From contig JBKDBK010000062.1 of assembly GCA_046315175.1 (NCBI GenBank), positions 1 to 9,245 of the forward strand: 9,245 nucleotides of DNA, read 5' to 3'. The notes below the pieces were generated by a model that was given only the letters and a program-made list of their open reading frames with translations, did not search any database and had not been told where the DNA came from. The DNA is from UBA8828 sp046315175 (lineage in GTDB: Bacteria; Verrucomicrobiota; Verrucomicrobiia; Opitutales; UBA953). Both the position numbers and the translations under genes were made by a program. Within the stretch, counting starts at the first letter, position 1. Every line of letters starts with the position of its first letter. Positions 1 through 5,591 of the stretch are shown in pieces.

Positions 1-1
1 G

Positions 2-292
2 CCGGTGCTTTACCGGGCGCACATCGCGGAGTGGGACTTCGCCAACCGGCTGAACCACGACCCTTACCGGCCGCGCCCGCTGCTGCTCCACACGGCGGAG
101 ATCGCCAAGATCACCGAGGAGGTGCGCTCGGGCGGCAAGACGATCGTGCCGCTGAAGGTCTACTTCAAGCACGGCCTGGCCAAGGTGCTGATCGCGATCT
201 GCACGGGCAAGAAGCAGCACGATCGGCGGCAGGACATCAAGGCGCGGGACGACAAGCGCGAGATGCAGCGGGCGATGCGCCGCCGGCGCTGA
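2..292 (+). CDS. smpB: SsrA-binding protein SmpB, C-terminal part (5' end outside window)
   Basis: SmpB binds tmRNA (SsrA) and delivers it to ribosomes stalled on mRNAs without a stop codon, starting trans-translation in the cytoplasm. About 96 C-terminal residues are visible, and the frame is open to the left edge. Recognisable family blocks in order are HIAEWDFANRLNHDP, then RPRPLLLH, the TIVPLKVYFKHGLAKV strand, the GKKQHDRR block, and a basic tail DDKREMQRAMRRRR. In known SmpB proteins this tail enters the empty mRNA channel. The family is usually about 150-160 residues, so roughly a third to 40% is missing upstream. The GTG at position 5 is an internal valine, not the start. The stop TGA is at 290-292. 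The gene converges on the - strand barrel gene ending at 332. Identification is secure from the sequence blocks. Confidence 0.96.
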   Translation, partial: PVLYRAHIAEWDFANRLNHDPYRPRPLLLHTAEIAKITEEVRSGGKTIVPLKVYFKHGLAKVLIAICTGKKQHDRRQDIKARDDKREMQRAMRRRR

Positions 293-295
293 GGA

Positions 296-325
296 CCGGC
301 CGAGGCCCGTGAGGACCCCGGCCGG
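296..325. terminator. Weak GC-only hairpin between the convergent genes
   Basis: CCGGCCG (296-302) can pair perfectly with CGGCCGG (319-325) across a 16-base loop. It sits in the 39-base gap between the smpB stop and the stop of the convergent barrel gene, where a bidirectional terminator would be expected. Neither strand has a T tract after the stem, so it does not meet the usual intrinsic-terminator pattern. The gap also holds a short imperfect direct repeat (TGAGGACC followed by GGCCG, near 290 and 310). Confidence 0.25.
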
Positions 326-331
326 CTGGGC

Positions 332-1234
332 TCAGAACCGGTGGGTGAGACCGATGCTCAGGACGCGGCTGGCGTGGATGGGGTTGATGACGCCCCCGTC
401 GTCCTTGCGGGCGTGGTTGCGCACCGAGCGAGGATCGCTGAGGAAGGCCTGGAGGGTGGTTTCCGCGCCAACCTGCCAGACGAGGCCGGGCGTCAGGGTG
501 ACGACGCGGGTGGAGGACTCGAAATCCTCGGCGTAGCCGGGGTCGACGAGGGACTGGGTGTTGTCGTCGCGGAACTGGCGCACGACGGCGGCCTGCAGGA
601 CGAGGGAGAGCCCGCCGGCGAGGGGCTGGCTGTAGCCGACGGTGAGGCCAACCGTCGAGCCGGGCGTGAACTGGTCGTCGGAGGCGACGGCGACCTGGCC
701 CTGGAGCTGGCCGAACCAGCTGCCGCCGGTGGCCTCGACATCGCCGCCGTAGCGCAGGCCGAGGAGGACATCGGTCGAGCCGGTGCCGAGCTGGAGGTAG
801 CGCCGCTTGACGAGCAGCTCGTCATCGGAGCTCCCGGTGGGGAGCTTGACGCCGGCGAGCACGGTGAGGTCGCCGAACGACTTGCGCGCGGACAGGGTGG
901 CATCGCCCAGGCCTTCCAGGGTCTGGGTGGCGCCGGAATGGACGACCGACATCTCCCGGCGGACATGGGGCACGGAGAGACCCCAGGTGACGCCCGCCTG
1001 CTGGGTTTCGAGGGTGAAGGTCTGAATGCGGTGCTGGGCGGCGATATGGTGGGGGGCGCCGAGAGCGCGATCATCCTGGTCGATGGTGTCCTGGCGGAGG
1101 TCGAAGGCGAATTGGCCGTCGGCCTGGAGTTGGCGCAGGCCGAGGGTGTCGGCCGGCGCGCGCACGCAGCCGCAGGGACAAGCCTGGGCGGCCGCGGCGG
1201 CGAGAAGAAGGGACAGGGAACGGAAGGTTTTCAT
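332..1234 (-). CDS. Exported beta-barrel-like outer-membrane protein with N-terminal CPCGC motif
   Basis: The 300-residue product starts with a clear signal peptide (hydrophobic core about residues 5-16) and a likely signal peptidase I site AQA, so the mature protein would begin CPCGC (Cys19, Cys21, Cys23). The remainder is rich in alternating polar/apolar stretches with many Gly, Thr and Ser, for example the strands around LTVLAGVKL, VLLGLRYG and VGLTVGYS. It ends in HRF, an aromatic C-terminus typical of outer-membrane barrels. This resembles the broad MetA-pathway/transporter-like barrel group seen in Gram-negatives (remembered, not searched). The CPCGC cluster at an exposed mature end suggests metal or thiol chemistry, which is inference. 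The start is ATG at 1234. The upstream bases (CCAACCCAACCACC) contain no Shine-Dalgarno sequence. The gene lies 126 bases downstream of the PCKHC protein gene and is probably co-transcribed with it. Confidence 0.8.
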   Translation of the reverse strand: MKTFRSLSLLLAAAAAQACPCGCVRAPADTLGLRQLQADGQFAFDLRQDTIDQDDRALGAPHHIAAQHRIQTFTLETQQAGVTWGLSVPHVRREMSVVHSGATQTLEGLGDATLSARKSFGDLTVLAGVKLPTGSSDDELLVKRRYLQLGTGSTDVLLGLRYGGDVEATGGSWFGQLQGQVAVASDDQFTPGSTVGLTVGYSQPLAGGLSLVLQAAVVRQFRDDNTQSLVDPGYAEDFESSTRVVTLTPGLVWQVGAETTLQAFLSDPRSVRNHARKDDGGVINPIHASRVLSIGLTHRF

Positions 1235-1259
1235 GGTGGTTGGGTTGGTTCTGGCGCCC

Positions 1260-1283
1260 CAGTCCCGGGCGGATGCGGGACTG
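1260..1283 (-). other. Perfect 8-bp hairpin in the leader of the barrel gene
   Basis: CAGTCCCG (1260-1267) pairs with CGGGACTG (1276-1283) across an 8-base loop. It lies 25 bases upstream of the ATG of the CPCGC barrel gene, inside the 126-base gap after the preceding - strand gene. No T tract follows on the - strand, so it is not a classical terminator. It could be an mRNA-stability or processing element between two co-transcribed genes. The rest of the gap (1284-1360) holds only GC-rich sequence, including a self-complementary CCGCGCGCGG. Confidence 0.35.
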
Positions 1284-1360
1284 CGCGCCCCCGCGGTCGA
1301 GATGACCTTGGGGAAGGGTTGGGATTCCGCCGCGCGCGGTGCCCCCGCGCAGGGTGAGGA

Positions 1361-1753
1361 TCAGGCCGAGGCGCGCGGAGGCGGCACCGGGACCTCACGG
1401 GCCAAGAGCGACGCCGACTGGTTTGCGGGGCGATCGAACCGCTGGCGGGGCAGGAGATGGACAAGGCCCGAGGTCAACTCGGGCAAGGCGAGGTCGCCGA
1501 CGACCTTGGAGCCAAGGGCCAGGGGCGCGCCCTTGGCGGACTCGCTCCGACCCTCGCGCACGGATAGGCAGTGCTTGCAAGGGGCGCCGGTGAGGGCCTC
1601 CCGGATGGCGGCGGAGGCGGACATGGTTTGGCTGTTGAGCCGAGCCATGTTGGCCCAGGCGAGCAGCTGAAGTCCGTCCCAGGCAAGACCGGAGGCGACC
1701 ACCCAGCCAAGAAGCGAGGCGGCGACACCGAGGATGCGTGTCAGGCGGGACAC
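1361..1753 (-). CDS. Small membrane protein with a PCKHC motif, function unknown
   Basis: The 130-residue product has one long hydrophobic N-terminal segment (about residues 6-33), which would act as an uncleaved anchor or signal. Next is a short helix-like stretch and then Cys59-Lys-His-Cys62 preceded by Pro. The C-terminal half is polar and ends in a proline-rich tail (VPVPPPR). From memory this layout (hydrophobic N-terminus, a PCxxC-type motif near residue 60, a PPPR tail) recurs in small uncharacterised proteins of Verrucomicrobiota and some proteobacteria, often near metal-related genes. That is not verified here. The start is GTG at 1753: an in-frame TAG lies only four codons upstream (1763-1765), and nearby ATGs at 1755 and 1758 are out of frame. 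No Shine-Dalgarno sequence is visible. It precedes the CPCGC barrel gene, so two exposed-cysteine proteins sit side by side. Confidence 0.75.
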   Translation of the reverse strand: MSRLTRILGVAASLLGWVVASGLAWDGLQLLAWANMARLNSQTMSASAAIREALTGAPCKHCLSVREGRSESAKGAPLALGSKVVGDLALPELTSGLVHLLPRQRFDRPANQSASLLAREVPVPPPRASA

Positions 1754-1854
1754 ATCATGCGTCTATGATTGGCCGAGCCAGCGAGGGAATCCCGAAATCG
1801 CGCGCGGGGCTGACGGCAGCGAGACTTATGCCACCCGTTGGAGCAACTTATCGC
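1754..1854 (-). promoter_or_regulatory. 101-base gap that may carry a promoter for the PCKHC/CPCGC pair
   Basis: This gap after the aminotransferase stop is the widest within the upper part of the - strand run and is visibly less GC-rich at both ends. No convincing -35/-10 pair was found. The best A/T-rich candidates on the - strand are CATAAG near 1830 and CATAGA near 1760-1770. No intrinsic terminator with a T tract follows the aminotransferase gene. A tiny stem GTTG-CTC-CAAC lies near 1835-1845. A separate promoter here is inference from spacing. Confidence 0.25.
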
Positions 1855-3027
1855 TCAAAGGCGCGCGCGGGCGCGGCCGCGGGCGCCGAGGCCGGAGCGG
1901 AAGCGGGCGGGCTCGGGCAGCAGGCTGAGGACGGCGAGAGGGCCGTCGGCGGGCGCGAAGTCGTAGTAGTGTCCGGGATGCACCAAGGCGCCTTCGTCGA
2001 CGGCGCAGAGGGCGAAGGCGAGCTCGTCGACACCCGGGGGCAGGCGCAGGATGGCGGTCCAGCCGGCGGCGCGGGGCAGGAGCGCGCATCCCCTGCCCTC
2101 GCCTGCGCACCAGGTGGCGAGGGTGGCGGCGTTGGCATCGAGCCGATCGACAACCTTGGCGCGGAGGGCGGGCGCGGCGTCGAGGAGCCCGGGCAGGGCG
2201 ACCTGGGCGGGGGTGTTGACGGAGAGGAAGGCGTCGGCGTGGTGCTCGAGGCGCGCGAGGATGGGGGCCGCCCAGGAGTCGGGCCCGCTGACCACGGACC
2301 AGCCGACCTTGAGCTGGGGGGCGAGGGCGACCTTGGAGAGCCCGGAGAGAACGACGAGGGGCAAGGCGGGGTCGCGAGGGAGGCTGAGGGCGGTGGCGGC
2401 GGGCTTGGCCCCGGCGGCGGGGTAGTCGAGGAAGACCTCGTCGACGAGGAGGGTGCAGCCGGGGGCGGCGCGGCGGGCGGCGTCGGCGAGCAGGGCGAGG
2501 TCGGAGGGTCCGAGAACGTGGCCGGTGGGGTTGGCGGGGGAGATGGCGACGAGGGCGCGCGTGCGCGCGTCGGGCCGGAGCGTGGAGGCGTCGATGGCCC
2601 ATGCGCCGTCGCGGAGGACGCAGCGGTAGGGGCGGATCTCGACGCGGGCGATGTCGGCCAGGACGGAGACAAGCGGATAGGCCGGCTCGGGGACGAGGAG
2701 GTTGTCGCCCGGCTCGGCGAGCAGGCGGAACCACCAGGTGTAGGCCTCGCTGGTGGAGGCGCTGAGGCAGATGCGCGAGGGGTCGGCGGCGGCGGCGCGG
2801 GCGGCGTAGTAGGCGGCGAGGGCGCGCCGCGCGGAGGAGAGGCCGAAGGCGTGGGGTTGGTGGCGCTCGCAGCCGGGGGCGCCGAGGAGGGCGGCGAGCT
2901 GCTCGCGGGGCCAGGCGAAGCCGCAGTCGGCGGGGTTGGCGACGGTGAGGTCGTCGAGGGGGAGCCCACGGAGGCGCCGCGTCTCGGCGGCGAGGGTGAG
3001 GGGATTGGGGCTGAGGTCCTGGCTCAT
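1855..3027 (-). CDS. PLP-dependent class I/II aminotransferase
   Basis: The 390-residue cytoplasmic enzyme has the fold-type I aminotransferase landmarks in order. These are a substrate/cofactor loop STSEAY (91-96), NPTG (Asn166-Gly169; the Asn contacts the PLP ring oxygen), DEVFLDY (Asp196 pairs with the PLP nitrogen), and SGLSK (Lys232, the expected Schiff-base lysine). Then come PQLKVGW (234-243 region) and a C-terminal PGHYYDF and VLSLL. Two departures from textbook aspartate aminotransferases are Phe199 where DxxY often has Tyr, and Lys240 where Arg is common. The small domain also lacks an obvious conserved carboxylate-binding Arg. This pattern matches a less-studied subgroup annotated only as pyridoxal phosphate-dependent aminotransferase (memory), so the substrate cannot be named. 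The ATG at 3027 lies 1 base after the trmL stop (TGA-G-ATG), arguing for coupled translation. The same frame stays open upstream to 3327, but there it overlaps trmL and looks like out-of-frame sequence. Confidence 0.92.
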   Translation of the reverse strand: MSQDLSPNPLTLAAETRRLRGLPLDDLTVANPADCGFAWPREQLAALLGAPGCERHQPHAFGLSSARRALAAYYAARAAAADPSRICLSASTSEAYTWWFRLLAEPGDNLLVPEPAYPLVSVLADIARVEIRPYRCVLRDGAWAIDASTLRPDARTRALVAISPANPTGHVLGPSDLALLADAARRAAPGCTLLVDEVFLDYPAAGAKPAATALSLPRDPALPLVVLSGLSKVALAPQLKVGWSVVSGPDSWAAPILARLEHHADAFLSVNTPAQVALPGLLDAAPALRAKVVDRLDANAATLATWCAGEGRGCALLPRAAGWTAILRLPPGVDELAFALCAVDEGALVHPGHYYDFAPADGPLAVLSLLPEPARFRSGLGARGRARARL

Positions 3028-3028
3028 C

Positions 3029-3592
3029 TCAGGCGCGTCCGTGGTGGAGCTGGCGCAGGGCCTCGTAGGCGGCGATGCCGCAGGCGGTGGAGAGGTTGAG
3101 GGAGCGGAGGATCTCGCGGGCGGGTCCGGTGCGTCGGGCCTTGCCGGGAAGGGGGGCGGCGGGGGCGGCGCGCATGGCGTCGAGGGCGACGGAGGGGAGC
3201 CGGTCCTCGGCGACGAGGTGGGGGATGCGGAGGTGGAAGGCGGCGGGGATGGAGTCGCGGACGGACGCGGGGACGCCGGAGCTCTCGGAGCCGAAGACGA
3301 GGCCATCGCCGTCGGCGAAGTCGGCATCCCAGAGGCTGCGCGAGGCCTTGGTGGTCAGCAACCAGAGGCGCGGAGGGCGGCCGGGGGCGGCGAGGAAGGC
3401 GTCCCAGTCGGCGTGGTGACGGACGTCGAGCGCGTGCCAGTAGTCCATGCCGGCGCGGCGCAATTTGGCGTCGGTGATCTCAAAGCCGAGCGGGTGGACG
3501 AGGTGGAGGGCGCAGCCGGTGAGGGCGCACATGCGGCCGACGTTCCCGGTGTTCTGGGGAATCTCCGGGTTGTGCAGGACGAGGTGGAGCAT
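3029..3592 (-). CDS. trmL: tRNA (cytidine(34)-2'-O)-methyltransferase TrmL, with an extra internal segment
   Basis: TrmL is a SPOUT-family enzyme that methylates the ribose 2'-OH of wobble nucleotide 34 in certain tRNAs using S-adenosylmethionine. Family blocks are visible in order: NPEIPQNTGNVGRMCALTG (8-26, including the catalytically important Arg20), the HPLGFEITDAKLRRAGMDYW block (33-52), LVFGSESSGVP (98-108, SAM-binding loop), IP (123-124), and RSLNLSTACGIAAYEALRQ (163-181), which forms the trefoil knot. Typical TrmL has only about five residues between IP and the RSLNLS/RSMNLS block. Here there are 38 (residues 125-162), accounting for the length of 187 against the usual ~155. The ATG at 3592 begins 5 bases after the upstream gene's stop, and the following aminotransferase starts 1 base after this stop. 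Identification is firm; the insertion's role is unknown. Confidence 0.94.
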   Translation of the reverse strand: MLHLVLHNPEIPQNTGNVGRMCALTGCALHLVHPLGFEITDAKLRRAGMDYWHALDVRHHADWDAFLAAPGRPPRLWLLTTKASRSLWDADFADGDGLVFGSESSGVPASVRDSIPAAFHLRIPHLVAEDRLPSVALDAMRAAPAAPLPGKARRTGPAREILRSLNLSTACGIAAYEALRQLHHGRA

Positions 3593-3597
3593 GCGGC

Positions 3598-4143
3598 TCA
3601 GCGCTTGGCGGCGCGGGCCCGCGCGTGGGCGCCGACGAGCTGCTGGACGAGCTCGTCGAGCGACTGGACGACCTCGCGCGGGATGGCGTCGGGCTGGACG
3701 AGCCGGGTGGTGTCGGCCTGCCAGATGTCGTGCGGGATGAGGCGCAGCTCGCCGCCGACGCGGACGGTGTGGCGTCCCGCGAGGTGGAGCTCGGCGGCGA
3801 CGCCATGGGCGTCGAAGGCCCTGAAGTGGTGGCTGTCCAGGTGGGCGATGATCTCGGCGTCGGCGGGCTGGCCTGCCGGGACGACAAGAATTCCCGCCAA
3901 CACGAGGCGGTTGCGCAGGACGGTCTCGGCCTCGGCAAGCTGGGGCTGGACCTCGGTGGTGGCGGAGAGGCGGAGGGTGACGCGGCGGACCTCGGCGAGC
4001 TCGAGCCAGCGCTCGCCGGGGACGGGCTCCCCCTCGGCGGTCGACGAGAGAGGGCCGGCGGGGGACTGGGCAAGCTGCGCGAGGCCGTAGCCCGCCAGGC
4101 CGGAAGCGAGGCAGAGCAAGGCGATGGCCAAGGGGCGGGACAC
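3598..4143 (-). CDS. Small anchored or exported protein of unknown function
   Basis: The 181-residue product has a hydrophobic N-terminal segment (about 5-24, with Gly and Ala but no lipobox Cys) that could be a membrane anchor or signal peptide. The remaining ~155 residues are soluble, with an alternating beta/alpha look: WLELAEVRRVTLRL, a possible helix ending LRNRLVLAGILVV, then AEIIAHLDSHHFRAF and a GRHTVRVGGELRL strand pair. A C-terminal helix (158-181) is rich in Gln, Arg and Ala and could pack or bind nucleic acid, but this cannot be decided. I do not recognise the family. The listed start is GTG at 4143, without a Shine-Dalgarno sequence; the upstream - strand bases are pyrimidine-rich. 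The gene ends 5 bases before trmL, so it is almost certainly in the same transcript. Confidence 0.7.
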   Translation of the reverse strand: MSRPLAIALLCLASGLAGYGLAQLAQSPAGPLSSTAEGEPVPGERWLELAEVRRVTLRLSATTEVQPQLAEAETVLRNRLVLAGILVVPAGQPADAEIIAHLDSHHFRAFDAHGVAAELHLAGRHTVRVGGELRLIPHDIWQADTTRLVQPDAIPREVVQSLDELVQQLVGAHARARAAKR

Positions 4144-4191
4144 GGGAGGAGGAGCCTCGCCCAGCCGCGGAGGGAGGTCAACCCCCGGGGC

Positions 4192-4608
4192 TCAGCGGGC
4201 GAGGAGCGTGACCCGGCGGCGGGGATACTTCGACCCGTCCTTGGTCACGTATTCATGGAGCCACTCGAGGCGGACGGCGTCGCCCTTGGCGAGGGCCTTG
4301 GCGGCGGCGAGGATCTCGGGGGTGACCTCCTCGCCGGCCGCAAGGGGAAGGAGGAACTCGGTCGCCTTGCCGTCACCGTACTCGCCGGGCTTCTCGTGGG
4401 CGAGGTACTCGGCGATGCGGAAGACGGCGACATCCCGGGCGTGGCCGCAGCGGTCGGGGCAGAGGGAGGTGCGATGGCGGCAGGGGAGGTGGCGGGCGCC
4501 CTCGAAGACGGCCTTGGTGCGGTGGGACGAGAGGACCTCGGCGCTGCCCTGCCCCGCCTGGGCGGGAAGGGCGACGAGGGCGGCGAGGAGGGCGAGGACG
4601 AGGCGCAT
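4192..4608 (-). CDS. Small secreted protein with a Cys/His cluster, function unknown
   Basis: The 138-residue product has a strong signal peptide (residues 1-18, ending PAQA before Gly19), placing it in the periplasm or outside. The mature part contains a compact cluster Cys43-x-His45-x4-Cys50-x3-Cys54-x-His56 (CRH...CPDRCGH), suitable for metal binding or a disulfide. It continues with EYLAHEKPGEYGDG (67-80) and a beta-like tail LEWLHEYVTKDG. I remember similar secreted proteins with CPDxCGH and EKPGxYGD blocks in Planctomycetota/Verrucomicrobiota, none with a known function; this is unverified. The start is ATG at 4608. It is preceded by an A/T-rich leader (TTAATCCTTAACC) with no Shine-Dalgarno. 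It lies 32 bases after the coupled partner gene and 48 bases before the next. Confidence 0.75.
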   Translation of the reverse strand: MRLVLALLAALVALPAQAGQGSAEVLSSHRTKAVFEGARHLPCRHRTSLCPDRCGHARDVAVFRIAEYLAHEKPGEYGDGKATEFLLPLAAGEEVTPEILAAAKALAKGDAVRLEWLHEYVTKDGSKYPRRRVTLLAR

Positions 4609-4640
4609 GGTTAAGGATTAAGCGCCGAAGGGGACATTGG

Positions 4641-5591
4641 CTATCTCTCAGGCGCGTCGAATTCCAGGGAGGGATTGCCGGGTTCTTGGCTGATCCGATA
4701 GCGGAGCCTGAATCGCCCGTCCTCGATCCAGCCGAAATCGGTGATGACACCGTGCAGGGCGGCGGGCCCTGGTCGGATGCGGAAGACCCATTGGGGGCTT
4801 CCGATTCTTCCGGGAGAGGGAACGACGCCGGGCGCGGGGCGGATCCAGGCGACGTCGCCCGGCGCAGGCGCCTCGGCGGTTCGCGCCAAGCGGTAAACAA
4901 TCTCGCTCTTGTAGCCATCGACGGGGGCCTCGAGGGGGTGTTCGATGCCGTGGAGGAGGAGGTCGGAGAGGAAGGGCTGGATGGACTGCGAGAATCCTTC
5001 TTGTCCGGGCCGAGGCGCGGGAACGTGTCCGGCGCGCGCATCGAGAAAAGCCATGTGCAGAGTGTCCTCGAAGACGGCGCGCGAGCCGGGAGGGAGCCGG
5101 CCCGACTCGCAGCGTCCCGACAGAAGAATGTCCGCGCGACGTCCGACGCCGAGAGGGGGGAGAAAAGCGCCCATCTCGAGGTCGAAGGGATGTCCGGCTC
5201 CATCCTGCGGGAGGGCGGAGGACAAAACCTCGATGCGCGCGGAGCGAACCTGCGGACCCTGTTGGAGGAGGGCGATGCGGACAACTTGGTCGCGGGCGAC
5301 GATGCGCCGCGAGGCGGCGTAATAGCCGTCGGCCTCGGCGGTGACGGTCAACTGCTCGAGCACGTGGCGGCCGCTGAGCCGGGCACGCCCTCGGTCGTCG
5401 GTCTGGGCTGTGTCGCGCATGCGCGGATGGGGCTGATTCCAAGGGTCGGGCGAGAGGCGGGGCACCCACTCGCAGGAAACCTCGGCGGCGGCGAGGGGGC
5501 GACCCAGCTCATCGGCGACGCGCACATCGATTTCGACGGCAGGCAAGAGGGAGAACGGGAGGAGCAGGGTGAGCGCGGCGGGTGATTTCAT
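4641..5591 (-). CDS. Secreted partner protein with N-terminal Ig-like/carboxypeptidase-regulatory-like domain
   Basis: The 316-residue product starts with a signal peptide (hydrophobic 5-18). Residues ~20-110 read as a beta-sandwich of the carboxypeptidase-regulatory/Big type: EIDVRVADELGRPLAAAEVSCEW, then TDDRGRARLSG, then LTVTAEADGYYAASRRIV. After a linker comes a second region with motifs PFDLEMGAFLPP (135-146), APVDGYKSEIVYRL (222-235), QWVFRIRPGP (267-276), DFGWIEDGRFRLRYRI (285-300) and a terminal NPSLEFD. From memory, these recur in uncharacterised secreted Verrucomicrobiota/Lentisphaerota proteins encoded next to very large secreted hydrolase-like proteins. No catalytic residues were identified, so it may be structural or binding. 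The ATG at 5591 overlaps the TGA of the large upstream gene (ATGA, 5588-5591), implying translational coupling and a joint role. Confidence 0.78.
   Translation of the reverse strand: MKSPAALTLLLPFSLLPAVEIDVRVADELGRPLAAAEVSCEWVPRLSPDPWNQPHPRMRDTAQTDDRGRARLSGRHVLEQLTVTAEADGYYAASRRIVARDQVVRIALLQQGPQVRSARIEVLSSALPQDGAGHPFDLEMGAFLPPLGVGRRADILLSGRCESGRLPPGSRAVFEDTLHMAFLDARAGHVPAPRPGQEGFSQSIQPFLSDLLLHGIEHPLEAPVDGYKSEIVYRLARTAEAPAPGDVAWIRPAPGVVPSPGRIGSPQWVFRIRPGPAALHGVITDFGWIEDGRFRLRYRISQEPGNPSLEFDAPER

Noticed and set aside
290..324. Short direct repeat TGAGGACC...GGCCG around the smpB stop as an attachment site
   Set aside because: Too short and imperfect in GC-rich sequence, with no integrase or mobile gene nearby.
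3028..3327. 100-codon N-terminal extension of the aminotransferase frame
   Set aside because: It overlaps trmL out of frame, is Pro/Ser/Ala low-complexity, and the family-like sequence starts right after ATG 3027.
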